The position numbers and the translations under genes are program-made. Of a stretch of DNA of 64,000 nucleotides, positions 49,699 through 64,000 are shown one piece after another (the stretch's first letter is position 1; each line of letters begins with the position of its first letter). The notes below the pieces were generated by a model. The model saw only the letters and a list, made by a program, of their open reading frames with translations. It had not been told where the DNA came from and did not search any database. The stretch is from Candidatus Aminicenantes bacterium UBA2199 (GTDB lineage: Bacteria; Acidobacteriota; Aminicenantia; UBA2199): assembly GCA_002327965.1 (NCBI GenBank), contig DCVB01000095.1:21838-85837 (forward strand), read 5' to 3'.

Positions 49699-50652
49699 TT
49701 ACGGGTGGCGGTTCAGGATCATGGCCGCCAGCAGCGGCACCAGGATCTCGTGCGGGCCGACGAAGTAGAAGCCCTTGCCGCCGCGGGTGGTCGGCCGCCG
49801 GCAGACGTTCTCCCGAGGCCGGTAGAGGCGCTGGAAATCGAACACGGCGGTGTGGAATTTCTGCAGCGCGATCCCCTGGGCGGCGCAGTAGGAGACGGCC
49901 TTGAGGAACACCTCGGGCAGGATGACCGCCGAGCCGATGTTGAGGAAGACGCCGCCGTCGCTCAGCTCGGAAACAATCGAGGCCAGCAGCTGGAAATCGC
50001 GCTCGGCCAGGGCACCGCTGACCGCGCCGGAGAACATCGGGTGGTAATGGATGAAATCGGTGCCGATGGCCGGGTGGATGGTCACCGGGATGTTCAGCCG
50101 GTAGGCGTTGAAGAGGACGCTGTCCTCCAGGTGGGGGAACTGGGCCTGGATCAGGTAGTGCCCCACCGCCTCGCCGGCGCCCATGCCCTGGGCCAGCCCG
50201 TCCTTCAGGGCCAGGTTCAGGAAGAGCCCCGTCTCTTCGGTGTTGCCGTAGGTGCCCTGCAGCAGGTTGCCGTCGACGTCCTCGGAGGTGTGGCCGACCA
50301 GGGCGAGCTCGAAGTCGTGGATCATCATGGCGCCGTTGCTGGCGATGGCCGACACCCAGCCGCGCTGCATCAGGTCGACGAGCAGCGGCCCCAGGCCCAG
50401 CTTGACCACGTGGGCGCCCATGGCCCAGATGATCGGCCGGTTCTTCTTCCTGGCCTGTCCCAGCAGATCCACCAGCTCACGCAGGTCGCGGGCGGCGAGG
50501 TAGGGGGGCAGGGAGTCGAGGAACTGGCGGAAGTCGGCGCCGGGCAGGCAGGGCTTGGGGAAATCCTTCAGGTGGACCAGGGAATGCCGCTCCTTGATGG
50601 AGACGGTCTTCATCTTTCTGCGCTCCAGCGGCCGGTATTTCGGGTAGGGCAT
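49699..50652 (-). CDS. Deoxyhypusine synthase-like family protein of unknown substrate
   Basis: 317 aa from the MPYPK start. The core resembles bacterial deoxyhypusine synthase-like enzymes: WAMGAHVVKLGLGPLLVDLM, SNGAMMIHDFELALVGHTSED (compare the TGAN-HDLHEAL element of DHS) and EDSVLFNAYRLNIPVTIHPAIG, which suggest an NAD-binding Rossmann-type fold. The true eukaryotic substrate eIF5A has no equivalent here, so a homospermidine-like or other aminobutyl transfer is possible. The name rests on motif similarity seen by eye. It starts 2 bp after pgsA with no ribosome site, indicating coupling, and is followed by rarA. Confidence 0.65.
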   Translation of the reverse strand: MPYPKYRPLERRKMKTVSIKERHSLVHLKDFPKPCLPGADFRQFLDSLPPYLAARDLRELVDLLGQARKKNRPIIWAMGAHVVKLGLGPLLVDLMQRGWVSAIASNGAMMIHDFELALVGHTSEDVDGNLLQGTYGNTEETGLFLNLALKDGLAQGMGAGEAVGHYLIQAQFPHLEDSVLFNAYRLNIPVTIHPAIGTDFIHYHPMFSGAVSGALAERDFQLLASIVSELSDGGVFLNIGSAVILPEVFLKAVSYCAAQGIALQKFHTAVFDFQRLYRPRENVCRRPTTRGGKGFYFVGPHEILVPLLAAMILNRHP

Positions 50653-50654
50653 GG

Positions 50655-51200
50655 TTATTTCTTGACGGGGCCGCTGAGGCGGATGATGTACTCGACGCCG
50701 CTGTAGAGGGTCAGGAAAACGGCGATGTAGAGGACCGCGTTCCCCAGCAGCCGCAGCTGGTCCGCGAACGGCAGCTTGCGGTGGATGATCAGGATGGCCA
50801 GGGCGACGATCTGGAAGGTGGTCTTGAGCTTGGCCGGCAGCGAGGCCGAGAAGGAGGCGGCATGGACCAGGTAGTAGAAGCGGAAGACCGAGATGAACAG
50901 CTCGCGCAGGATGATGATCGCCGCCACCCAGGTCGCCACCTCCTGCAGGTAGACCAGGGCGATCAGCGCCGCCGCCACCAGCAGCTTGTCGGCCAGGGGA
51001 TCGAGGAACTTGCCCAGGTCGCTGACCTGGTCGTACTTGCGGGCGACATAGCCGTCGATGGCATCGGTCACCGCGGCGATGACGAACACGGCAAAGGCGA
51101 TGATCTCCTTGTTCTCCATCTCGGTCAGCAGGATGACCAGCACGAAGGGAACCATGATGATGCGGACGATGGTGATGATGTTGGCCTTTGTCATATGCAC
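50655..51200 (-). CDS. pgsA: CDP-diacylglycerol-glycerol-3-phosphate 3-phosphatidyltransferase
   Basis: 181 aa with four to six membrane helices. The CDP-alcohol phosphatidyltransferase motif D-x2-D-G-x2-A-R-x8-G-x3-D-x3-D is complete (DAIDGYVARKYDQVSDLGKF then LDPLAD). It forms phosphatidylglycerol phosphate at the inner membrane. The frame begins with GTG at 51200 and has an ATG two codons later (51194); GGGGTG just upstream of the ATG could serve as ribosome site. Its promoter is almost at the start codon. The product PG would serve general membrane synthesis. Confidence 0.9.
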   Translation of the reverse strand: MHMTKANIITIVRIIMVPFVLVILLTEMENKEIIAFAVFVIAAVTDAIDGYVARKYDQVSDLGKFLDPLADKLLVAAALIALVYLQEVATWVAAIIILRELFISVFRFYYLVHAASFSASLPAKLKTTFQIVALAILIIHRKLPFADQLRLLGNAVLYIAVFLTLYSGVEYIIRLSGPVKK

Positions 51201-51208
51201 CCCGGGCT

Positions 51209-51237
51209 ATTGTACCGCGCGCCCGGGCGAAATGCAA
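51209..51237 (-). promoter_or_regulatory. Promoter of pgsA inside the nifJ-sua5-pgsA string
   Basis: Minus strand TTGCAT (51232-51237), 17-bp spacer, TACAAT (51209-51214), eight bases to the GTG. It gives pgsA-DHS-rarA independent expression from sua5. Confidence 0.65.
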
Positions 51238-51256
51238 ACCGGGGCGCGTTCGGCGT

Positions 51257-51877
51257 TCACAGGCCGAAGGGCTCGGTCGGACCCGCTCCATGGCGAATGA
51301 TAGCCGGGGCGGGTCCACTCAGGTCGATGATCGTGGACGGCACGTTGGCCAGCACGCCGGCGTCCAGGACCAGGTCGATGTCGTGGCGGAAGGTGGCGGC
51401 GATCTCCTGCGGGTCGGTGAAGTAGTCGTCCGCTCCCTGGGGCACCGAGGTGGAGAGCAGCGGCCGGCCCAGCTCGCGCGCCAGGCCCAGGGCCACCGCC
51501 GAGTCGGGGATGCGCACGCCGACCGTCGGCCGCTTCTGCAGCAGGATCTTGGGCACCCGCTTGCTGGCGCGCAGGACGAAGGTGTACTTGCCCGGGGTGA
51601 CCCGGCGCAGGATGCGGTAGGAGCTTGTGGGCAGGTAGGCCCAGTCGGCCACGGCGGCCAGGTCGGGGCAGACGAAGCTGAGCAGCTTGTGCGCGGAGGC
51701 CTGCTTCAGTTTGAAGATGCGCGCCATGGCCCCCTTGTTGAACAGGTCGGCGCCCAGCCCGTAGATGGTGTCGGTCGGGTAGACGATCAGGCCGCCGTTC
51801 TCCAAGACGCGCGCGGCGTGCTGCAGCAGCCGGCGGTGCGGATGGTCCAGGTCGATGTGCTGGATGTCGACGGCCAT
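51257..51877 (-). CDS. Sua5/YciO/YrdC-family threonylcarbamoyl-AMP synthase-like protein
   Basis: 206 aa. Family motifs VYPTDTIYGLGADLFN, FKLKQASAHKLLSF (KxR/K-x-x-x-P-like substrate region), TPGKYTFVLRAS, VGVRIPD and LLSTSVPQGAD are visible. TsaC/Sua5 makes threonylcarbamoyl-AMP for the t6A modification of tRNAs. At 206 aa it lacks the extra Sua5 domain. The substrate region reads KQASAHKLLSF rather than KxRPxxKP, so it may be the YciO branch, whose role is less clear. It begins 25 bp after nifJ with an AGGGGGGG site. Confidence 0.85.
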   Translation of the reverse strand: MAVDIQHIDLDHPHRRLLQHAARVLENGGLIVYPTDTIYGLGADLFNKGAMARIFKLKQASAHKLLSFVCPDLAAVADWAYLPTSSYRILRRVTPGKYTFVLRASKRVPKILLQKRPTVGVRIPDSAVALGLARELGRPLLSTSVPQGADDYFTDPQEIAATFRHDIDLVLDAGVLANVPSTIIDLSGPAPAIIRHGAGPTEPFGL

Positions 51878-51902
51878 GGCGCCCCCCCCTGCGCCGGCGG
51901 CC

Positions 51903-55436
<3,534 letters not shown>

Positions 55437-55524
55437 GATGGTTGTTCTCCTTTGTGTTTCGGGTAAAGCCCGGGAAACGCGAGCCATGGAACCCCAGCGG
55501 CCTTTCCGGGATGAATCAAGAAAA

Positions 55525-55554
55525 ATGGTAACATACTATTGCAAAGGCTGTCAA
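55525..55554 (-). promoter_or_regulatory. Promoter of nifJ
   Basis: Minus strand TTGACA (55549-55554), 18-bp spacer, TACCAT (55525-55530). Leader about 80 nt. The same -10 variant is seen for the TPR gene at the right end. Confidence 0.6.
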
Positions 55555-55569
55555 ATGGCCTTGCCGGCA

Positions 55570-56451
55570 TCACGGTCGATCCGACGCCTCAAAAATGAGC
55601 AGGGAAACCGAGAAGACGCCGCCAGGAAAGCCCGTTTTCCATCCCCAGACGACCCCGACGGCCAGGGCCTCGATTCCGGCGCCGAGCATCTCTTTCTCCA
55701 GCTCGGAGAGGATCCTGTCCAGTTCATTGAAACAGATGTTGACCGTCCGCATCTTGCCGGGGCTGGGGAAATCCATGCTGATGGGAATGCCGGCCAGTTT
55801 CTGCTGGGCGGAAACCCTGGCCAGGGTGCGCGCCGCCACGGCGATCACCGGCGTCACGCCGAATTTTTCCCGGTAGAACCGGCAGAGGCTGTTCTCAATG
55901 GCAACCATCACCTCCGGCGCCGACGGGCATTCGATGATGGCGGCGAACTCCTCGCTGACATAATAGCGGTTTCCCGCCCGGCAGACGCCGATCCCGGCCT
56001 GGAGCATGCGCTCGTCCAGGATGTTGATCCGGTGCCGGACGCTGTCCATCAGCGCCGCGTGAATGAATTCGGCGCCGGGGGTCGGGCTGCGGGCGACATT
56101 CTCGCTGCTGGCGAGGAAACAGGCGTTGGCCTGGCGCAGTTTCTGCTCCGGCGTCGGCCAGCCGGGGAAATGGTGGCTCAAAAGCCCCTCGGCGGCCATC
56201 TTGGCACTGTGAGCCCTGGCGATCTCCTGCAGGAGCGGATGCAGCTGCAGCGCCCTGCGCCCGAGGCGTTCGCGCTCGCGGTTGACCAGCTCCAGGAGCT
56301 CTGTCTCGATCTGCTCAGGACCGGGCGGCACGTAGCGCTTGACGTCGGCGGCTGCCGGCGCCGCCAGCCATGCCGCGAGAACCAGCACCGCCAGCGGACG
56401 GCGGCACCGCCCGTTGGCGGCGGCCCGCTGGGATTTCCCGGTTTGACGCAT
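55570..56451 (-). CDS. Exported CAP/SCP-domain protein
   Basis: 293 aa. Basic N-terminus and hydrophobic stretch (PLAVLVLAAWLAAPAAA) form a signal peptide. The CAP domain follows: LLELVNRERERLG, LQEIARAHSAKMAAEGLLSHH (conserved His), SENVAR and a late GIGVCRAGNRYYVSEEFA. The last 110 residues are an extra domain with VTPVIAVAARTLARVSAQQ and repeated ELDRILSELEKEM, without recognised fold. CAP proteins are extracytoplasmic and often bind sterols, lipids or metals. The ATG follows GGAGAAGC. It lies 60 bp after the DRTGG ATPase gene, possibly in one operon. Confidence 0.83.
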   Translation of the reverse strand: MRQTGKSQRAAANGRCRRPLAVLVLAAWLAAPAAADVKRYVPPGPEQIETELLELVNRERERLGRRALQLHPLLQEIARAHSAKMAAEGLLSHHFPGWPTPEQKLRQANACFLASSENVARSPTPGAEFIHAALMDSVRHRINILDERMLQAGIGVCRAGNRYYVSEEFAAIIECPSAPEVMVAIENSLCRFYREKFGVTPVIAVAARTLARVSAQQKLAGIPISMDFPSPGKMRTVNICFNELDRILSELEKEMLGAGIEALAVGVVWGWKTGFPGGVFSVSLLIFEASDRP

Positions 56452-56511
56452 GGTGTGCTTCTCCGATTCAGGGACGGATCAGGATACTGCGGTCACGGTC
56501 CATCCCCATTC

Positions 56512-57681
56512 TCAATCGCGGCGGAACAGGCGCTGCAGAAACCCGATGATGCCCTTTCTTGCCGTTCGCCGCGAAGAGCCGCCGGCGCCCTCCAGGGCCC
56601 TGAGGATCGCTTCGGCGTCCACCTGCCGCGTCACCATCTCGATGATCGAGGCGATCTTGTCATTTTCATCGGGTTCCGTCTTGAACAGGTTGCGGGAAAG
56701 CTTCAGCGCCGATCCCTCCAGGCTGCTTTCGGTGAAGTAAAGCGGGATTTCCGCGGCTCCGCAGGCGGCCTGCCGCCGATGATCGGGAGCCCCCCCGCAT
56801 ACCACCATCACCGGAGGGCATGGCCCGCCCGAGAGCCGTGACACGATCACGGCGTCCATCACCTCGGGCCTGGTATGGCTCACCAGCAGGGCCTTGCCCG
56901 CCTCGGATTCCAATTTCCTGAGTACTTCTTCCGAAGAATCAAAGGCCGCGATGAATCCCGAGCCGCCGCCTGCGGGGGCGGCAGCGGAGCTGAAGAGGGG
57001 CGAGGCGCCGATCTCCCGGGTGATCGTGGCGATGGACGGCCGGGCGATCCGCTCCTCGAAGGGAAGTATGCCGAACACGGGGATGCCCTGGCCGCCGAAC
57101 CACTTTCGCAGTACCGCGGCCACGGCCTCCATTTTCGCGGGGAGCACCCGGTTGATCACCACCCCGAGCAGGGGAACGCCATGAGTCTTGAACAGCGCCT
57201 GGCAGAGGCAGAAACTGTCGATGGTGCTTCCCACCCCCCCATCCAGGACCAGCACGACCGGGATCCCCAGCCCGGAGGCCACCCTGGCGTTTCCCAGGTC
57301 GAAAACCGACCCGACACCCGGGTGACCGGTTCCCTCCACCAGGACCAGGCCGCTGTTCTTCTGATAGTTTTTGAATGACCGTTTCACGGCGTCCCGCATG
57401 CCGCGCGGCTCGCCGGTTCTCACATATCTCTCGGCAGCGCCCCGGGATGCCAGCAAAGGGGTCGATTCCATGCGGGAAAAGGAAAGCCCGAGGGCCTTGG
57501 AGATGAACCAGGCATCCTGTCCCACCGATTCGCCGTCGACCACCGTGATCTTCTGCCCCAGGGGCTTGAAGAAGGACACGCCGCCCTCGACCAGCTTGTT
57601 GAAGACTTCGGCGAGGCCCAGGCAGAGTGTCGTCTTCCCCGCGTCCTTGCCCGCACCCGCGATGTAGATCCCCCGGTTCAT
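56512..57681 (-). CDS. BioD-like P-loop ATPase with DRTGG domain
   Basis: 389 aa. N-terminal dethiobiotin synthetase-like P-loop domain: GAGKDAGKTTLCLGL, FFKPLGQK, VLVEGTGHPGVGSVFDLGNARVA and VINRVLP. The C-terminal half (about 230-390) fits the DRTGG domain seen at the N-terminus of large phosphotransacetylases and in related regulators. Such proteins are thought to sense nucleotides; the exact reaction is unknown. The ATG at 57681 overlaps the stop of a small upstream gene (ATGA), so it is translationally coupled to it, and it shares that gene's promoter. Confidence 0.82.
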   Translation of the reverse strand: MNRGIYIAGAGKDAGKTTLCLGLAEVFNKLVEGGVSFFKPLGQKITVVDGESVGQDAWFISKALGLSFSRMESTPLLASRGAAERYVRTGEPRGMRDAVKRSFKNYQKNSGLVLVEGTGHPGVGSVFDLGNARVASGLGIPVVLVLDGGVGSTIDSFCLCQALFKTHGVPLLGVVINRVLPAKMEAVAAVLRKWFGGQGIPVFGILPFEERIARPSIATITREIGASPLFSSAAAPAGGGSGFIAAFDSSEEVLRKLESEAGKALLVSHTRPEVMDAVIVSRLSGGPCPPVMVVCGGAPDHRRQAACGAAEIPLYFTESSLEGSALKLSRNLFKTEPDENDKIASIIEMVTRQVDAEAILRALEGAGGSSRRTARKGIIGFLQRLFRRD

Positions 57682-57833
57682 GCGCCCCCCGCGTCAGGGG
57701 AACCATCCCGGAACCTAACGAAAAGAGCGGAGGAACCGCTCCCGGTGCCGGCGATCGGGACGCAACGGCCGGCCATCCGGAACGGCAGAAACGGCCTCTT
57801 TTCGCTTTGGGCGATCTCCAGGTTTTCGGCCAT
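57678..57833 (-). CDS. Small 51-aa protein upstream of and coupled to the DRTGG ATPase
   Basis: MAENLEIAQSEKRPFLPFRM at the start, then a Gly/Ser-rich middle (VPIAGTGSGSS) and a basic/acidic end. It is too short for family recognition. Support for a real gene: a GGAGGTG ribosome site at the right distance before the ATG at 57833, a promoter just upstream (57853-57881), and a 4-bp ATGA overlap with the ATPase gene. It could be a leader peptide regulating the ATPase by coupling or a small partner protein. Confidence 0.5.
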   Translation of the reverse strand: MAENLEIAQSEKRPFLPFRMAGRCVPIAGTGSGSSALFVRFRDGSPDAGGA

Positions 57834-57852
57834 GAGGCACCTCCAGGACCCG

Positions 57853-57881
57853 ATTCTAGCGCAAAAAAGGGGCTCCGGCAA
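57853..57881 (-). promoter_or_regulatory. Promoter of the small ORF-DRTGG ATPase unit
   Basis: Minus strand TTGCCG (57876-57881), 17-bp spacer, TAGAAT (57853-57858). Leader of about 13 nt consisting mainly of the GGAGGTG site of the small gene. Confidence 0.68.
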
Positions 57882-57914
57882 ACAGCGGGGAACTTCCCTT
57901 GCCAGACAAGGTGA

Positions 57915-60991
<3,077 letters not shown>

Positions 60992-60995
<4 letters not shown>

Positions 60996-62215
60996 TTGCC
61001 GCCTCCGGCTTTTTTTCCCGCCGCGGCGGGAGGATTGCCGTTGCCCGCCTCCGGCAAAATGATCCGGCCCTCGGCCTCGAGCAGGTAATGGCCCAGGACG
61101 ACCACGCGCCCGGAGATGTCCCTGGGCTCCAGCACCTCGACCCGGCCCCCCTCGGAGATGCCGGTGCGCACGGGCAGGAAGCGCGCCATCTGGCCGTCTT
61201 CACTGACCATGAAGACCCCTTCCTGCCCGCCGCGCTTGGCCAGGGCGTTGTAGGGGACGACGGTGACGCCGCTGCGGCGGGCGAATTCGATCTCGATCGT
61301 GACGAACATGCCGGGCTTGAGCAGCCGCTCCGGGTTGTCGACCTCGATCTCCACCCGCGCCTGGCGCGATGCTTCCTGCAGCAGCGGGGCGATGCGCACG
61401 ATGCGCCCGGAGAAGGTCTTGCCGGGGAAGGCGCTGCCGCCGACCGACGCCGGCTGCCCGGTCTTCAGGCGGAAGTATTCGCGGTCGGTGACGTGGATGA
61501 CGGCCGTGATCGGCTGCAGCTCGATCACAGAAAGGATGGGCGTATTGGCCGCCAGCAGCGCCCCCTCGTCAACGAAGCGCTCGCCGACATAGCGCACCGG
61601 CCGGCCGCGCTCCCAGGTGGCGGCGATGCGGGTATAGGAAAGACGCACCCGGGCGCTTTCGAGCGCCGCCTCGCGGTTGGCCACCTGGGCCTCGGCCACG
61701 TGGAAGCGGGCTTTCTGCGACTCGTGGGCGGAGGTCACCTGGTCCAGCTGGGCATCGCTCTGGATGCCGCTCTGATGCAGGGCGCGCGCCCGCTCCAGGT
61801 TTCTCTCCTGCATGGTCAGGGAGCTGCGCGCCTCCTCCAGGTTGGCCTTGGCCACGCGCAGGTCGGCCTCGGCCTGTAGCGCCTGCTGGCGGTACTCGTC
61901 GTCATCGATCACGGCCAGCAGCTGGCCGCTGCGCACGGGGTCGCCGATGTCGACCAGCAGGCGGTTCAGGCGGCCGGCGATCTTGGGGGAGACGGTGACG
62001 TTGGTCTTGGCCGTCATCGTGCCGGTGTAGCTTCCCAGGTCGCGCAGGGCGCCACGGGCGATCGGAGCGACCTCGACGGCCACGGCGACGCCGCCGAAGC
62101 CCGGCCCGCCCGCGCCGCTTTTTGCCTTCTGGTAGATCTTCCAGCCCAGAAAGACTGCGACCAGAACGGCCGCGATGATCCATTTCGTGTTCTTGCGCAA
62201 AAATATTTTTTTCAT
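60992..62215 (-). CDS. RND periplasmic adaptor protein (membrane fusion protein)
   Basis: 407 aa from the ATG at 62215 (AGGGAAATC upstream). One N-terminal transmembrane helix (about 10-30), lipoyl-like segment VSPKIAGRLNRLLVDIGDPVRSGQLLAVIDD, a helical hairpin (about 90-160), and beta-barrel/membrane-proximal parts ending ELVVLGHYLLEAEGRI. The first two codons of the longer frame (MRTGREIS) are not used, since the promoter lies beyond. The stop overlaps the pump gene start. It links the RND pump to an outer-membrane channel. Confidence 0.93.
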
Positions 62216-62301
62216 GCTGATTTCCCTGCCTGTCCGCAACCGGCCGGGACGGCATGCCGGATCCTCCGGTGCGGCGCTGTTTACGTGAGTTTTATGTACG
62301 A

Positions 62302-62330
62302 AAAATAAACCAAAAAGGTTATGATGTCAA
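62302..62330 (-). promoter_or_regulatory. Promoter of the RND pump operon
   Basis: Minus strand TTGACA (62325-62330), 17-bp spacer, TATTTT (62302-62307). Leader about 80 nt. Its -35 forms an inverted pair with that of the divergent PAP2 promoter. Confidence 0.65.
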
Positions 62331-62340
62331 CCGCTGCCGA

Positions 62341-62369
62341 TTGACAAAACAGGCGACAAAGCCGACAAT
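62341..62369 (+). promoter_or_regulatory. Promoter of the PAP2 gene
   Basis: TTGACA (62341-62346), 17-bp spacer, GACAAT (62364-62369). Leader about 20 nt with GAGG before the ATG at 62396. Confidence 0.65.
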
Positions 62370-62395
62370 GGCGGAAAAACAGCGAGGTGCGCGCC

Positions 62396-63409
62396 ATGTT
62401 CCAGACCGGGATCCATATCGCCCTGCAATCGCTCTCATCCGACCTGCTGACCTGGCTAATGCTCCAGGTGACGGCCAGCGGCTGTTACTTCTTCGTCATC
62501 GCCACGGTCATCGCCGTCATGTTTGGGTTCAGCCTGCGTAAGGGATTCCTGCTGTTCCAGATCATCGCCTGGACCGCCGCGATCAGCGAGATCGCCAAGC
62601 AGATATTCGGCCTGCCGCGCCCCTTTTTCACCGACAGCCGCGTCGCCCTCCTCGATCCGCACTGGGATAAGGTCGCCCCGCTCCATGACATGGGCGGCAG
62701 GACCTTCTTTGACCTGCCGCAGCAGGCCGCCATCGAAGCTTTCCGGCAGCATGACCTGTCGTTCGGCTTTCCCTCGGGCCACACGACGGGGGCCATGGCC
62801 ATGTGGGGCGGGTTGGCCGTCGTTTTCCGTAAGCGGGCGCTGGCCTGGCTCGCCCCGTTCATGGTGGCACTGATCGCCTTTACCCGCCTCTACCTGGGCG
62901 TCCATTTCCTGGCCGACATCCTCGGCGGCATCGTGCTGGGCGGCTTGATGCTCTTTTTCGCCTGGCGCCTGATCGGCAGCGAAGCCAACCGCGAACGCTT
63001 TTTCGCAGCCGCGCTCTCCGGCCTGCGCCGCTCCCTGCCGACCTTCCTGTATGCGCTGTTCCTTTTCATCCTGCCGCTGCTGCTGGCGGCTTTTTCCCTG
63101 CTCAGCCCCGCCATCGCCGGTTTTTATGTCGGCTTGAACGCGGCCTTCACCCTGTTGCTGCGTTCCGGGCTTCCCAGCGACGCCGGCGGTTTCCGGGTGC
63201 GCCTGGCCCGCGTCCTGATCAGCGGTTTCCTGTTCTGGCTGCTCAGCCTGCTGCTGCGCCAGGGGACATCCCTGCTGCCGGCCATCGCCTCCTCCCCTTG
63301 GCGGCTGTTCCTGGCGGCCGGCCTGGGCTCGTTCCTGACCCTGTGGGGCGGGCTGCGGCTGTTCCAGCGCCTGGGGCTCTACCGCCAGGCAGCGCCGCCC
63401 GTCGCCTGA
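62396..63409 (+). CDS. Membrane PAP2-family phosphatase
   Basis: 337 aa. The tripartite phosphatase motif is complete: K68-x6-R75-P76 (KQIFGLPRP), P126SGH129 and R164-x5-H170 (TRLYLGVHFLAD). About eight to ten hydrophobic helices; the C-terminal third adds several helices beyond the PAP2 core. Family members remove phosphate from undecaprenyl pyrophosphate, phosphatidic acid or related lipids on the periplasmic face. The ATG at 62396 is preferred to the GTG at 62387 because GAGG is at proper spacing. Divergent from the RND operon. Confidence 0.9.
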   Translation: MFQTGIHIALQSLSSDLLTWLMLQVTASGCYFFVIATVIAVMFGFSLRKGFLLFQIIAWTAAISEIAKQIFGLPRPFFTDSRVALLDPHWDKVAPLHDMGGRTFFDLPQQAAIEAFRQHDLSFGFPSGHTTGAMAMWGGLAVVFRKRALAWLAPFMVALIAFTRLYLGVHFLADILGGIVLGGLMLFFAWRLIGSEANRERFFAAALSGLRRSLPTFLYALFLFILPLLLAAFSLLSPAIAGFYVGLNAAFTLLLRSGLPSDAGGFRVRLARVLISGFLFWLLSLLLRQGTSLLPAIASSPWRLFLAAGLGSFLTLWGGLRLFQRLGLYRQAAPPVA

Positions 63410-63443
63410 CCGGACAGCGGCCGGGAGCATGGCCGCGATCCGG

Positions 63444-63472
63444 TTGACTTTCTTCGGTGCTTTGCCTACCAT
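63444..63472 (+). promoter_or_regulatory. Promoter of the right-end TPR gene
   Basis: TTGACT (63444-63449), 17-bp spacer, TACCAT (63467-63472). The -10 overlaps an upstream ATG (63471), so the gene must start at the later ATG at 63489, with a leader of about 10 nt. Confidence 0.6.
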
Positions 63473-63488
63473 GAGCCGGCAACCAGCG

Positions 63489-64000
63489 ATGAAAAAAACC
63501 GCGGCATTCCTTGCCTGCCTCGCCGGCATGATGCTGGCCTCCCCCTCCGCCGATGACATCGCGGCGTTGAGACAGAAGCTGACCCAGGCTCCCGCAGCGG
63601 AACGGGGGGCCGTCGCCGGGGAGCTGGCGGCGGCGCTCACCCTTCGCGGCGAGGCCGAGCAGGACCGGCACGACCACAAGGGGGCGCGGAGCACTTTCGA
63701 TGAAGCGCAGGACATCCTGGCCAAGCATGGCGCCGTTCCCTCCGCGCGCCTGCTGAAGGGGGCCGGTTTGAGCGAACTCGTCCTGGGCGACCATGACCGG
63801 GCCCTGGAATTCCTCCTTCGCGCCGAGGCAACGGCCGAAAGCAGCGGCGACCGCGATATCGCATCGGCCAGCTCTTATCTGATCGGTTACGTCCACCGCG
63901 ACCTGCAGAACTACGAGCTGGCGCTGAAATACTTCACCGCCGCCTACGAGTCGGCCAAAGCGCTCGGCAACCGCCGGCGCGTCATCATGGCGCTCAACGA
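63489..64000 (+). CDS. Exported TPR-repeat protein, truncated by the window end
   Basis: The first 170 codons are seen and the frame is open to the end. MKKTAAFLACLAGMMLASPSA is a signal peptide. Then come helical pairs of TPR type: LAAALTLRGEAEQDRHDHKG, GLSELVLGDHDRALEFLLRA and GYVHRDLQNYELALKYFTAA. Proteins with such an N-terminus often continue into a sensor or transcription-regulatory domain, but the rest lies outside. The start at 63489 is chosen because the upstream ATG is inside the -10 box. Confidence 0.8.
   Translation, partial: MKKTAAFLACLAGMMLASPSADDIAALRQKLTQAPAAERGAVAGELAAALTLRGEAEQDRHDHKGARSTFDEAQDILAKHGAVPSARLLKGAGLSELVLGDHDRALEFLLRAEATAESSGDRDIASASSYLIGYVHRDLQNYELALKYFTAAYESAKALGNRRRVIMALN

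Noticed and set aside
48352..50706. Open frame of 784 codons opposite rarA and the DHS-like gene
   Set aside because: Antisense of two real genes and spans their boundary; composition is that of a reverse-complement reading.

Overview
The window reads as high-GC chromosomal DNA of a Gram-negative, probably strictly anaerobic bacterium. Evidence for the cell type: a lipid A and outer-membrane operon (bamA, skp/ompH, fabZ, lpxA, lpxI), two tripartite efflux systems, a full-length pyruvate:ferredoxin oxidoreductase, a KamA-type radical SAM aminomutase and a purine locus with selenium-type molybdenum hydroxylase genes. The gene set, the tricorn-type protease and the unusual word-like intergenic repeats suggest the Acidobacteriota/Aminicenantes neighbourhood. 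That placement is an inference; no rRNA or other decisive marker lies in the window.

Layout. 1-11.2 kb: purine locus with punA, xdhC, mocA, a hydantoinase, a fold-type II PLP enzyme, ssnA and a FAD-less xanthine dehydrogenase of the selenium-dependent type, interrupted by a convergent TGS-domain nucleoside kinase. 11.2-22.3 kb: an ATP-grasp enzyme, an MscS channel, the KamA-like aminomutase, a GT51 transglycosylase, a PanE-like reductase, a VKOR homologue and a propeller-transglutaminase protein, separated by repeat-rich intergenic DNA. 22.3-26.8 kb: MacAB-like export operon with two different permeases. 26.9-37.2 kb: GltS symporter, TPR protein, an overlapping DprA-like/phosphoribosyltransferase pair, small membrane proteins, an MBL hydrolase, a tricorn protease and a HExxH protease. 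37.3-44.2 kb: outer-membrane operon bamA-skp-fabZ-lpxA-lpxI-Gfo/Idh-serine hydrolase. 44.4-48.2 kb: an FmdB zinc ribbon and an operon of AMMECR1, YjbQ, PilN/PilO-like proteins and Dtd. 48.4-55.4 kb: rarA, a DHS-like protein, pgsA, a Sua5-family gene and nifJ. 55.6-64 kb: a CAP protein, a BioD/DRTGG ATPase with a small upstream gene, an RND pump, a PAP2 phosphatase and a truncated TPR gene.

Regulation. About 25 sigma-70-like promoters can be read by eye. Most with both boxes visible have a spacer of exactly 17 bp. In at least seven genes the -10 box lies only 5-6 bp before the start codon, which implies leaderless mRNAs; other genes have normal Shine-Dalgarno leaders.

Repeats. Intergenic DNA is built from many different short tandem words, mostly 7 bp long, often combined into a composite element of about 140 bp with four good copies. 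Two larger inverted assemblies bracket the panE-VKOR-transglutaminase block. No rRNA, tRNA, CRISPR array, transposase or integrase was seen.
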